DNA of 64,000 nucleotides from CAYXZQ01 sp963717515. GTDB taxonomy: Archaea; Nanobdellota; Nanobdellia; Woesearchaeales; DSVV01. The position numbers and the translations under genes were made by a program. The notes under the pieces are model-generated. The model did not search any database. It saw nothing but the letters and a program-made list of their open reading frames with translations, and was not told the origin of the DNA. This document shows, one piece after another, positions 51,873-59,805 of this stretch; the stretch's first letter is position 1, and every line of letters begins with the position of its first letter. Where the stretch lies: NCBI GenBank assembly GCA_963717515.1, contig OY970338.1, forward strand, positions 806,001 through 870,000, read 5' to 3'.

Positions 51873-54371
51873 TTAACGAGTTATACCTGATAATTCAATA
51901 TTTTGTTGGCTTTCTTCTGATAACAAAAGACTTAATTGATGGATGCAACGTTTAAGCTCTTCAATATCTTCTGAATCAATAGCCTTTATGCCTTTCTTTA
52001 TGTAATATTGGGCTTCTTTGTCATTGATGAATGTCCCATTTTCCGCTATGTCTTTAAACTGACCTATCCACGTGTTAGGATTGGTAAATATTGCTCGATT
52101 TCTAAGTTCATCTAATTGCTCATTTACTCTGATTAACTGAGTTTTATCATTATTATCAATTGCTTTTTTACCTTCAAGTTCAAGGCTTTTCAGCTGAGTA
52201 TTAAGATCATCCTTATCTTTTGGATCAGCGTATTCATTTATAATTTGCTTTAAATCTGCCAATCTTTCCGAATTCTCTTTAGCAATAAGTGGCATTTCCT
52301 TTTCTTCTGCCAGTTTATCTAATTGTATTTTCAGGTCTTTTAGCTGTTTACTAGCCTTTCTCTTTTCATCTTCATCGTTTTTTGAATTCTCGATGCCTTG
52401 TGAAACAGATTGCATTGAATCAGCAATATCTTTTCGCTCTTTTGTTGAACAATTATCTGAAAGAACTTCTACCCTTCTTCTTTGTATTTCCAATTCATCA
52501 GACATGGCTCGGGTATCAATAGCTTCATCAGTAATTGTAGAACGAGCATTTAGAGTCATATCGATTAAAGGTATATATGCAGTTACAGTAAGTTCTCTGG
52601 ATTCATTCATATTAAGAGTTAATTCGACAGGCGTACCAGCAGGAAGATCATGGGGCAAGTCTTTACCTTTTATTCCAACTTCACATAAAAAGCTATTTCT
52701 GTCAGGGATTTCAGATTCTCCTTCTACAATTGCAATATCCAAAGAATTATCCTCTCCTTTTTTTAACTTCCTTGATGTTTTGTATATGTCTAATGTCTCT
52801 TTTAGTGGCAATACTGCTCCTTTTTCAAAAATCTTATCAACAACATTAGTTATTTGATTATAGGAGAAATCTTTAGAAGCAACCACAACACCTACTGAAT
52901 GAGGTATTGGAGCACCAGAAACTGAAAGCCCATGAGTAATAATAAAAGAATCTTGTGAGATCTTTATAGAATTGCCTTTGCTATCAAATAAATATACCCA
53001 ATACAAATTCTGCTTATTAGTTGCAACATTAACCGGATAATAAAATTTCCCCTTGTTTACTTTAGTTTTTGGTCCTGTAAATGTGCCACTATCAGATTGT
53101 ATTTGAATATAATACTCTTGGTCATCTTTCAGCCCATCGATTATACCGGTTACAGATTCTTCAGTATCTGAAGTTAGAGTAACATAATTAAGAGTTATAT
53201 CATAGACGCCTGCCTTTTTACTGTTTTTTGGAGAGCTTAAAAACTCTTTTGGTATTTTCTTACTAATTCCAAATACACACGCACCATTAGCAACAACCGT
53301 AAGTGGATCTACTGAGGAATCTACCTCAATTTTTAGTTCATTTTCAAGACACTTTTTTAAATAGGGTATTTGAGTAGGTCCTCCAACCAAGACAATTTTA
53401 TTAACTGAAGAACTTTTTATTCCAGCATCTTTTAATGTATCTTTTGCTAGTTTAATGGTTCTCGCTATTGTAGGCTGTATAATATTTTCAAACTCATCTC
53501 TTGTTATTTTAATTGATAAGCAGATTGCTTTTCCGTCGTCGTCTTTACCAATATCTTCCAGTTCTATAGATGTTTTCTTGTATTCAGAGAATTCTATCTT
53601 TGCGGTTTCTGCATAATATTTCAGTTTTGAAAAGATTGTTGAATATTTTTTATTTGAACGCGTGAAATTTGAAAGATTATATTTTTCTTTTATTTTGGGG
53701 ACTATGATTTTCTGAACAATATCCCAATCAATATTTTTTCCACCTAAAAAATTATCTCCATTATGACTTAAAACCGATAGTATTCCATCCTTTGAAGAAA
53801 TAAGTGCTACATCAAATGTGCCTCCTCCTAAATCATATACAAGCCAATTTTCATCCTTTTTCTTTCCAAATCCATAAGAAATTGCCGCTGCTATTGGTTC
53901 TTGTAACAATACAACATATTTGAATCCGGCTAAGTTTCCTGCCCTTTTTGTTGCTTCCGATTGCAAAACAGAAAAAGCAGCAGGCACAGTTATTACAGCC
54001 GCTGTAGTATCGTAATCAGGATATTTTCGAAGAAGATCTTCTTTTAAGCTACTCAAGATCTCAGCAGAAATTTCTTCAGGAGACATCTTTTTATTGGTCC
54101 TTTCAAATGTAACCTTTTCAGAAGTACCCATCTCCCTTTTAATCTCAGCTTTAAAATTCTTCTCTTCATCCTTTGAATTATATTTATACAAATAATCATA
54201 AGCTTTCTGTCCAACAACCTTATTCTTTTTCTTATCGAAACCAAAAACTGATGGAGTGTATTCTACTCCTCCTGGTTTTTTTATTATCTCAACTTTTCCG
54301 TTAGTACTTACTGCAATAGATGAATTTGTTGTTCCTAAATCGATTCCGATAGTTATAGTGTCCTTATTCAT
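51873..54371 (-). CDS. Hsp70/DnaK-like chaperone with insertion and extended C terminus
   Basis: This 832-residue protein has an ATPase domain at about 1-370 with phosphate-1 ITIGIDLGTTNSSIAVS, phosphate-2 LVYDLGGGTFDVALIS and adenosine motif IVLVGGPTQIPYLK. The normal linker is not seen; about 110 residues of beta-rich, FN3-like sequence are inserted before a substrate-domain-like stretch (GAVLPLKETLDIYKTSRKLK, then ELTVTAYIPLIDM). It ends in long helices (about 640-830). Usual DnaK has about 640 residues. It overlaps the GrpE-like gene by 8 nt. Confidence 0.88.
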   Translation of the reverse strand: MNKDTITIGIDLGTTNSSIAVSTNGKVEIIKKPGGVEYTPSVFGFDKKKNKVVGQKAYDYLYKYNSKDEEKNFKAEIKREMGTSEKVTFERTNKKMSPEEISAEILSSLKEDLLRKYPDYDTTAAVITVPAAFSVLQSEATKRAGNLAGFKYVVLLQEPIAAAISYGFGKKKDENWLVYDLGGGTFDVALISSKDGILSVLSHNGDNFLGGKNIDWDIVQKIIVPKIKEKYNLSNFTRSNKKYSTIFSKLKYYAETAKIEFSEYKKTSIELEDIGKDDDGKAICLSIKITRDEFENIIQPTIARTIKLAKDTLKDAGIKSSSVNKIVLVGGPTQIPYLKKCLENELKIEVDSSVDPLTVVANGACVFGISKKIPKEFLSSPKNSKKAGVYDITLNYVTLTSDTEESVTGIIDGLKDDQEYYIQIQSDSGTFTGPKTKVNKGKFYYPVNVATNKQNLYWVYLFDSKGNSIKISQDSFIITHGLSVSGAPIPHSVGVVVASKDFSYNQITNVVDKIFEKGAVLPLKETLDIYKTSRKLKKGEDNSLDIAIVEGESEIPDRNSFLCEVGIKGKDLPHDLPAGTPVELTLNMNESRELTVTAYIPLIDMTLNARSTITDEAIDTRAMSDELEIQRRRVEVLSDNCSTKERKDIADSMQSVSQGIENSKNDEDEKRKASKQLKDLKIQLDKLAEEKEMPLIAKENSERLADLKQIINEYADPKDKDDLNTQLKSLELEGKKAIDNNDKTQLIRVNEQLDELRNRAIFTNPNTWIGQFKDIAENGTFINDKEAQYYIKKGIKAIDSEDIEELKRCIHQLSLLLSEESQQNIELSGITR

Positions 54372-54816
54372 TCTCTGCAGCCTCTTTCTTATCTTCCTTT
54401 TTCACTAGGATAATTTTACCTTTACTAACCACTTCACCTTTGTATGTAATAGTTGGTTCTTTGGTTTCTTTTATTGTTGGATGTTTGGCGTTTGGATCAT
54501 CTTCCACCGCAAGAATATCAAGATTAAGACCTTCATTAAATTTCTGATTTGTATAGTCAATTATTTCAATGTCGTTTTTTTCAAGATATCGATGTAATTT
54601 TATAAATGAGTTGGTAATGCTCTCTGCTACATTCTTATCTAAATCTGGCAATACTTTTTTTAATCTAGATTCCATTCTCCATAATTCAATTGCATGTTCA
54701 ATAAGATCTTTTGTCTTAATAGATACATCCAAAAATTTAGGTTTTATAGCATATTTAATATCATTACGAACTTCTTGGATTTCATTGATTATTTTATTAT
54801 ATTGTTCTTCCTCCAT
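54364..54816 (-). CDS. GrpE-like nucleotide-exchange factor
   Basis: This 150-residue protein has a helical N-terminal half. Its C-terminal small beta domain follows the GrpE pattern: LHRYLEKNDIEIIDYTNQKF, then LAVEDDPNAKHPTIKET and YKGEVVSKGKIILVKK. GrpE releases ADP from Hsp70. The match is by pattern only, but its place directly before and overlapping the Hsp70 gene supports it. Confidence 0.6.
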   Translation of the reverse strand: MEEEQYNKIINEIQEVRNDIKYAIKPKFLDVSIKTKDLIEHAIELWRMESRLKKVLPDLDKNVAESITNSFIKLHRYLEKNDIEIIDYTNQKFNEGLNLDILAVEDDPNAKHPTIKETKEPTITYKGEVVSKGKIILVKKEDKKEAAENE

Positions 54817-54817
54817 C

Positions 54818-54955
54818 TTATTTACTCTCCTTTAATTGCTCTTCCATCATTAATTCAAACTGTCTTGAGACTAGTAAACCTTTATGTTTGCAATATTCTC
54901 TATATTTATCATACAATTCAGACTTAACTCTTAGTGTGATATTTTTTGATTTCAT
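54818..54955 (-). CDS. ribbon-helix-helix regulator of the C6 operon
   Basis: This 45-residue protein (MKSKNITLRVKSELYDKYRE, then GLLVSRQFELMMEEQLKE) is nearly the same as the C1 regulator. AAGGGG precedes the ATG. It leads the chaperone operon, one base before the GrpE-like ATG. Confidence 0.8.
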   Translation of the reverse strand: MKSKNITLRVKSELYDKYREYCKHKGLLVSRQFELMMEEQLKESK

Positions 54956-54989
54956 TTACATCAGCACCCCTTAAAAATACAAATATGCT

Positions 54990-55005
54990 CAAATATTTAT
55001 AAATG
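54990..55005 (-). promoter_or_regulatory. promoter of C6 operon
   Basis: Minus-strand TACATTTATAAATATT, upstream of the regulator gene. Confidence 0.45.
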
Positions 55006-55205
55006 TATCGGGAAAATAGTTTGCCCTTAGATACTTGTTCTTAAAGGCTCACTTTGTTTGCATGAATTGAACGGAACTCCCCTCAATGTATTAACTAAAA
55101 GAGCCTTCGGCTTTGATGAAAAGAACTCCCCTAGATGTATGTTCTCTAAGGCTCTTACGAGCTTGACAGAACGGAACTCCCCTGGTGCTACGCACTTATA
55201 GACTC

Positions 55206-55405
55206 ACTACGTTCGAATTGATTGGAAATGGAAATTTTACTCTTCGGAATTTTTTTGCTTCGCAAAAAACCGTCTTGCAGACTATTCCTCGTCACTATCG
55301 TGAGTATTTAACAGCGATTTAACGGTTCACTCCGTTGCACTCGTTCACCCAAATTGAATTTTTGTGGGATGCCTCAAAAATTCAACTTCGTTAAATCGCG
55401 ATGTT
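55206..55405. repeat. 200-bp direct repeat, copy 2 (first copy 40421-40620)
   Basis: Nearly identical to the C1 right end and its hairpin. After the boundary TT the two copies diverge at once (ATATTC against CAACTC). Confidence 0.85.
55304..55405 (+). repeat. attC-like site 6 (end of C6)
   Basis: R box GTATTTAAC (55304-55312), right arm CGTTAAATCGC (55389-55399), boundary G55403^TT. It is a near-copy of site 1. Confidence 0.8.
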
Positions 55406-55457
55406 CAACTCAATAAATTTGAAGTCCTAAAATATTTGATAAGGGCAATTTTCTTTT

Positions 55458-55470
55458 TCGATATATTTAA
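55458..55470 (+). promoter_or_regulatory. TATA-like box inside C7
   Basis: CGATATATTTAAATAA-type sequence lies about 30 nt before the ATG at 55497. Confidence 0.5.
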
Positions 55471-55496
55471 ATAAATCACAATCCCTACAAGAAGCT

Positions 55497-55997
55497 ATGA
55501 GTAAAATCTGTGAAGTATGTGGTAATAAGATTCCATTTTGGAAGTTTTCAAAAATAATCAATGGTAAGTTACACTGCCATAATTGTTTTAGTAAACATGA
55601 AACAAAAATCAAAGTACAGAAAGAAAAGATAGAAGTTGAAGAAATGAAAAAACGAAAAATTGAAAAGAAAAATAAGATTGAAGCATCAAAAGATAATTAT
55701 AAATCTGGATTAATTACAATTGGAATTATTATAATCTGTATCACATATTATTTTGGGTTCTTGTCTGATTCTGGTTATTATAATAAAATATCAAATCAAA
55801 AATATACTATTTATGAAGCAAAAAAATTGTGTGATAATCCATTAACAGCTTTATCCAATTACGATACTCCAAATGTTTGTGGCGATGTAAATAAATCGTT
55901 TTTTATATCTACTGGGATAATGATTTTTGGTGTGATTCTATTATTCATTGGAATCATTCAAAATTTAATAATATATAATTACAATCTCAACAAATGA
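55497..55997 (+). CDS. zinc-ribbon, coiled-coil, two-helix membrane protein
   Basis: The 166 residues begin with a four-Cys ribbon (ICEVCGNKIPFWKF, then LHCHNCFSKHE), followed by a basic coiled coil (about 38-68) and two membrane helices (LITIGIIIICITYYFGFL at about 75-92; STGIMIFGVILLFIGIIQNL at about 140-160). Its plan recalls the C3 zinc-ribbon membrane protein. Function unknown; a membrane-damaging or sensing part of a defence unit is possible. Confidence 0.65.
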   Translation: MSKICEVCGNKIPFWKFSKIINGKLHCHNCFSKHETKIKVQKEKIEVEEMKKRKIEKKNKIEASKDNYKSGLITIGIIIICITYYFGFLSDSGYYNKISNQKYTIYEAKKLCDNPLTALSNYDTPNVCGDVNKSFFISTGIMIFGVILLFIGIIQNLIIYNYNLNK

Positions 55998-56113
55998 TTA
56001 AAAGAAAATTGCCCTATGATCTATATTCTTGATTTATCGCTTTCGCTCATTAGAAAGAACGGACTTCAAATTTACTTTTCGGACGAAATTTTCCCACACT
56101 TCGTATGGGAAAA

Positions 56114-56411
56114 GAGTTGAACAGGAATTTAACGGTTCACTCCTCACTCGCCAGGCTCGTTCGTCGCTCTCCCAAATTTTTCATTTGCTTCGCAAACCGT
56201 TCCATTCCATGAAATTTCCATCAGATGCATCATTCGAAAGTATGAACCTCGCCACAGTACACGAGTGCCCAGTGTCTCGGTTCTGGAAATACTATCCTAT
56301 TCTGTGATCCAATAAATTCCAGATGCAGGAAATTTCATTCCATTCCACTTGAAAAACTCTCGGGGTCGCTTCGCTCCGCCCGAGCCCTGCGGGTCGTTAA
56401 ATTCCGATGTT
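56114..56411 (+). repeat. attC-like site 7 (end of C7), unusually long
   Basis: R box GAGTTGAAC (56114-56122), arms GGAATTTAACG (56124-56134)/CGTTAAATTCC (56395-56405), boundary G56409^TT. At about 300 bp the variable part is three times the usual length and contains inverted stretches TGAAATTTCC/GGAAATTTCA, as if one hairpin had been inserted within another. Confidence 0.75.
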
Positions 56412-56466
56412 ATACGCAATTGATTTTTGGCAGACTTGATACCACTAAGCAATAATAAAAATAGAA

Positions 56467-56478
56467 AGATTTAAATAG
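56467..56478 (+). promoter_or_regulatory. TATA-like box inside C8
   Basis: AAGATTTAAATAGG-type sequence 23-34 nt before the ATG at 56501. Confidence 0.5.
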
Positions 56479-56500
56479 GTAAATTTTTTACAAGAATAAT

Positions 56501-56917
56501 ATGGAAAATGAAATACAAGTTTCAAGGTTGACTCCTGAAAATCCAGATGATGCTCAAAAGGTTTTGGAGTTTATGCAACAATACGAAGAAGGACCACCAA
56601 CAAGAGGAGCATATTATTATGCAAAAACCCATGCTGGAAATGTTGTTGGTTATCTTAGATCAAATCCAAAACCTAGTTTAATGAGCACCCCAAATATTCA
56701 TCTAACTGATATTTGCGCAATTGAAGTAGTACAAGTAGACCCATCAACACAAGGCAAAGGTGTGGGAAAAAGATTAGTGAATTTAGTTGAAGATGAACAT
56801 AGAGAAGGTGTAGATAAATTATATGTAGATGGGTCTTTAAATAATTCTTTTTGGAATCATATGGGGTATCAACCAGTTAAAGATGGTGCCGTAATACTTG
56901 TAAAAAATTTAAAATAA
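56501..56917 (+). CDS. GNAT-family N-acetyltransferase
   Basis: The 138 residues form one GNAT domain: VVGYLRSNPKP, the central strand DICAIEVVQVDPSTQGKGVGKRLV with the acetyl-CoA loop (QGKGVG, about 84-89), and the closing LYVDGSLNNSFWNHMGYQPV. Single acetyltransferase cassettes are common in bacterial integrons. Substrate unknown; it could acetylate an antibiotic, a tRNA or a toxin. Confidence 0.88.
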   Translation: MENEIQVSRLTPENPDDAQKVLEFMQQYEEGPPTRGAYYYAKTHAGNVVGYLRSNPKPSLMSTPNIHLTDICAIEVVQVDPSTQGKGVGKRLVNLVEDEHREGVDKLYVDGSLNNSFWNHMGYQPVKDGAVILVKNLK

Positions 56918-56990
56918 GTCTGCCAAAAATCAACTTCTTCGTCGCTTCGCTCCTCGACCACGTTGCACTCTCCTCCCTTTGGTCGTCGGG

Positions 56991-57143
56991 GCGTATAACA
57001 GGGCTTAAACGGTTCACTCGTCGCTCGCCAAGCTCACTCCTCGTTCTCCCAAATTTCATCCAAATTCTTAAATCTGCGAATAAGAATTGTACCCTAACCT
57101 GTGCGATGGCACCACCCATGAAACTTCGCTTAAGCCCGATGTT
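56991..57143 (+). repeat. attC-like site 8 (end of C8)
   Basis: R box GCGTATAAC (56991-56999), arms GGGCTTAA (57001-57008)/TTAAGCCC (57130-57137), boundary G57141^TT. Confidence 0.78.
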
Positions 57144-57266
57144 AGTTACAATTTTTGAATTACTAGAAATAAAAAAGAGGGGGATTTTCTAAAAAGGAAG
57201 GGGACACGCTTATTCAAGAAAACTTTATATATGACAGTATCATATTTAAATCAAAGGTAAATAAAA

Positions 57267-57902
57267 ATGGGAAAAATTGGCTCAAGCATAATCTTTGGAA
57301 TCATTTTAACAATTATAGTTGGATTAAATCTACCTTATGATGCAAACTTAATTTTACTAGTTCTTGCTTTTGCGATTGGTGTGATTGTTGGTACAATCTC
57401 ATTCGTTACAAAAATCTATGATTCTGTTATTGAATCTCCAGCACATCTCAATATAGGGACAGGAAAAAGAATATTTAGTGGAATAATATTAAGTCTTTTT
57501 GGTGGTTTCTTTTTTGGAGTTCTTAGCCAAAATGCAAAATGGATGATTCTTTCACTACCTTTTATTTTTATGATTGGTTATTCTGTATGGGGTTCACACC
57601 AACTTAGTCGTTTTTGGAGTTATACCAAAAAAGAAAGAGCAAAGAACATGGCTGAGAGAGATAGATTAAGAACTATTGAAAGAGAAGAATACGCCAAAGA
57701 AAAAGGCAGAGTTAAAGCACATGGTGGACATAGACAATCAGATAGACCAATTCATATCCATGTAGGTTCACGAGCAAGAAGTTCTGGTGATGGATTAAAA
57801 AGCCCTCAAGAATTAACTGAGGGATATAAAGCAAGTAAAAGAAGAGCTGAACAACATTATAAAGATACTGAAAGGGATATGAAAAAGAAAATTTGGGGTT
57901 AA
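57267..57902 (+). CDS. small membrane protein of C9
   Basis: The 211 residues have four hydrophobic helices in the first 115 (SSIIFGIILTIIVGLNL; LILLVLAFAIGVIVGTISF; FSGIILSLFGGFFFGVL; MILSLPFIFMIGYSVWG). A long basic, cytoplasmic coiled-coil tail (about 120-211) with a His/Arg/Ser-rich segment follows. No family is recognised. AAAGGT precedes the ATG and an ATATTTAAATC box lies about 25 nt upstream. It starts a three-gene operon. Confidence 0.6.
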   Translation: MGKIGSSIIFGIILTIIVGLNLPYDANLILLVLAFAIGVIVGTISFVTKIYDSVIESPAHLNIGTGKRIFSGIILSLFGGFFFGVLSQNAKWMILSLPFIFMIGYSVWGSHQLSRFWSYTKKERAKNMAERDRLRTIEREEYAKEKGRVKAHGGHRQSDRPIHIHVGSRARSSGDGLKSPQELTEGYKASKRRAEQHYKDTERDMKKKIWG

Positions 57903-57903
57903 T

Positions 57904-59250
57904 ATGAAGATTCAATACATTTTATTAATTGTTTTAGTTGTCGCATTTGGAGTAATATATTATTTCGATGTGGGTATTAATTTTTCTTCAGACAATAACC
58001 AAACAGACCAAAACATTTTAGAATCCTCTTCAGAATCCACATCATCCGAAGATTTAACGGCTCAAAAAGAAGATACTACTCCTAAAAGTTGTAAAGAACA
58101 AGTAAAAGATATTTTAGGTGATAAATTCTTAATTTATTATGTTGTTTCTTCATCAGGAAATTTAATTCACGAAGAAAAAGGTTTTGAAAATCAACTAAAC
58201 GACAATGGACCAAAAATATTAAATCAAATTGGATACCAATCAGTTGATCCAGGATTTAGTCAGAGATTAGGTAATAAACCAGGAGAAAACTCTAGATGGC
58301 TTTATGGTTACTATAACGCAGGATATATTTATGAATCAAAAGATATAATTGGCGATGATGGTACAATTCTAGGATTTAATTATTTTAGTGTAGTTGTTCG
58401 GATTAATAAACTGGAAGATGAATCTCACTTGCAATTAAAACAAGATGGAGATAATTACAAAGGTTTAATTTCTTATGAATTTGATGAAGTAGCAGAAATA
58501 ACAGATTGTATTTTGATACCCGGCACAAATTTTGCTGATGAGAATATCAAAGGGAGATATACAAAAAATAGTATAGTCTTACCAATTTTCAATCATCCAA
58601 AACCAGAATATAGAGAATCACAATGCACCCAATCTTGTAAATCTTCTTGTAGCAGTAAAGGAATGGATTACTCAACATCTTCTTTGGCTGATGATGGGAT
58701 AAGTTGTAACTGTAATTGTAAACAATCAAGACAACAAGATATAGAATCATGCAACTCGTTTTGTATTCCTTTATGTGAAAATCAGGGATTAACCCCAAAT
58801 GTAACTGTATCTGATGAAGGTGCTTGTCAATGTAGCTGTTATTCATCAAATCAAGGATTTACTAATTGTGATGATGCATGCATATCCAAATGTGAAGATG
58901 AGGGGCAAGTTTTTGTAAGTTCTACTCAAAATGGAGATAAATGTAGCTGTTCTTGTGCTGAATCTGAAGAAAATATTCCAGAAGCAGATAATCTTGGACC
59001 TTATCCTGATTGTGAAACAAAATGCACTATGGATTGTAGGATGAAAGATGAAGCTATGGATAATTTCAAAATAGAAAATAGGCAATGTGTATGTGAATGT
59101 AGGTCATCAGATTGTGATGAAGATGATTGTAAATCATATTGCTCAAGCATAGGTCAAGATTATGTTAATAGTTATTCTGGAGGAACAGGAGATTATATTT
59201 GTTATTGTAGCGGTAATCATGGTATTGATATATCGCCTAAATGTAGTTGA
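57904..59250 (+). CDS. membrane-anchored protein with five cysteine repeats
   Basis: The 448 residues have an N-terminal membrane anchor (YILLIVLVVAFGVIYYF), a Ser/Thr/Glu-rich linker, a folded domain at about 65-230, and then five repeats of about 38 residues with the pattern C-x3-C-x3-C-x(17-20)-C-x-C-x-C (for example CNSFCIPLCE then CQCSC). Disulphide-rich repeats of this sort suit an extracellular adhesin or contact protein. It begins 1 nt after the previous stop. Confidence 0.7.
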   Translation: MKIQYILLIVLVVAFGVIYYFDVGINFSSDNNQTDQNILESSSESTSSEDLTAQKEDTTPKSCKEQVKDILGDKFLIYYVVSSSGNLIHEEKGFENQLNDNGPKILNQIGYQSVDPGFSQRLGNKPGENSRWLYGYYNAGYIYESKDIIGDDGTILGFNYFSVVVRINKLEDESHLQLKQDGDNYKGLISYEFDEVAEITDCILIPGTNFADENIKGRYTKNSIVLPIFNHPKPEYRESQCTQSCKSSCSSKGMDYSTSSLADDGISCNCNCKQSRQQDIESCNSFCIPLCENQGLTPNVTVSDEGACQCSCYSSNQGFTNCDDACISKCEDEGQVFVSSTQNGDKCSCSCAESEENIPEADNLGPYPDCETKCTMDCRMKDEAMDNFKIENRQCVCECRSSDCDEDDCKSYCSSIGQDYVNSYSGGTGDYICYCSGNHGIDISPKCS

Positions 59251-59259
59251 GGTAGCAAA

Positions 59260-59511
59260 ATGAGTTCATGGATTAATAAAGAAAAGGCTTTGATGAAAAG
59301 ATTAAAAGGTGGTGCTGGAGAGGCATGTTTCAAAAACGAAATGGAATCACAAGGTAAAAAAGTAAATAGAACAGGTGTTGGAAGTGATTATGAAGTAGAT
59401 GGAGAATATTATGAGATAAAAACTGGACATTCTGCACAACCAACAAAAAGACAAAGAGAAGAAATAAAGAAAGGTAAAGTAAAATTAAGAAGAATAAATT
59501 TTGATTATTGA
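59260..59511 (+). CDS. small PD-(D/E)xK nuclease-like protein
   Basis: The 83 residues contain GGAGEACFKNEMESQGKKVN, then RTGVGSDYEVDGEYYEIKTG, with the Asp and Glu-x-Lys of a PD-(D/E)xK site in the right order, and a final QREEIKKGKVKLRRINF. This is the minimal nuclease core seen in phage and archaeal resolvase-like enzymes. GAGGT precedes the ATG. Behind a surface Cys-repeat protein it might act as a toxin or as a nuclease of a defence unit. Confidence 0.65.
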   Translation: MSSWINKEKALMKRLKGGAGEACFKNEMESQGKKVNRTGVGSDYEVDGEYYEIKTGHSAQPTKRQREEIKKGKVKLRRINFDY

Positions 59512-59678
59512 TAAATAAGCGTGTCCCTTGATACTTGTTCTTAATTGCTCACTGTGTTCGCTCGAATGAACGAAAATCCCCCTCTTGTCCTACGGACAGT
59601 TACACTCCCTACGGTCGAATTAATATAGTAATTCAAAAACTCTGCGGACGCAGTTTTCCCACACTTCGTATGGGAAAA

Positions 59679-59805
59679 GTAACTAACAGGAATTTAACGG
59701 TTACAGGGAACCGCTTCCCTATTTTGCCAAGCAAAATTTCCCTTCCACCCAAATTCAAAATTTGTGGGTTGCCTCAAATTTTGAACTTCGTTAAATTCCG
59801 ATGTT
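59679..59805 (+). repeat. attC-like site 9 (end of C9)
   Basis: R box GTAACTAAC (59679-59687), arms GGAATTTAACG/CGTTAAATTCC (59789-59799), inner stem TTCAAAATTTG/CAAATTTTGAA, boundary G59803^TT. Confidence 0.8.

Larger units (their letters stand above)
48857..55403. mobile_element. cassette C6, 6.5 kb: Hsp70/J/GrpE/AAA chaperone module
   Basis: Ends GTTAAATAC (48856-48864)/GTATTTAAC (55304-55312), AAAATTTCCATTTC near 48868/GAAATGGAAATTTT near 55225, three GGGGAGTTC/GAACTCCCC pairs, and GGGCAAACTATTTT (49039-49052)/AAAATAGTTTGCCC (55013-55026). The first two blocks are the same as in C1, so C1 and C6 share ends but not cargo. Confidence 0.75.
55404..56409. mobile_element. cassette C7: zinc-ribbon membrane protein
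   Basis: Ends GTTCAACTC (55403-55411)/GAGTTGAAC (56114-56122), AAATTTGAAGTCC (55415-55427)/GGACTTCAAATTT (56061-56073) and AGGGCAATTTTCTTTT (55442-55457)/AAAAGAAAATTGCCCT (56000-56015). The gene is on the plus strand. Confidence 0.75.
56410..57141. mobile_element. cassette C8: GNAT acetyltransferase
   Basis: Ends GTTATACGC (56409-56417)/GCGTATAAC (56991-56999) and an 18-bp block TTGATTTTTGGCAGACTT (56420-56437)/AAGTCTGCCAAAAATCAA (56916-56933), which includes the gene's stop codon. Confidence 0.75.
57142..59803. mobile_element. cassette C9: membrane protein, Cys-repeat protein and small nuclease
   Basis: The clearest example of nested end pairing. Ends are GTTAGTTAC (57141-57149)/GTAACTAAC (59679-59687), TTTTTGAATTACTA (57152-57165)/TAGTAATTCAAAAA (59626-59639), AAGAGGGGGATTTT (57175-57188)/AAAATCCCCCTCTT (59573-59586) and GGGACACGCTTATT (57201-57214)/AATAAGCGTGTCCC (59514-59527). 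The right-hand blocks are separated by hairpins such as TTTTCCCA...TGGGAAAA. Genes are on the plus strand. Confidence 0.78.

Noticed and set aside
56029..56307. 92-codon frame on the plus strand
   Set aside because: It runs through the attC-like site and its hairpins, has no ribosome site and no protein-like pattern.
30721..59803. Minus-strand orientation of the attC-like sites
   Set aside because: One site has an extra base placed as in bacterial sites read on the minus strand, but the C1/C6 repeat shows that each site travels with the cassette on its left, which fixes the plus orientation. I keep some doubt.
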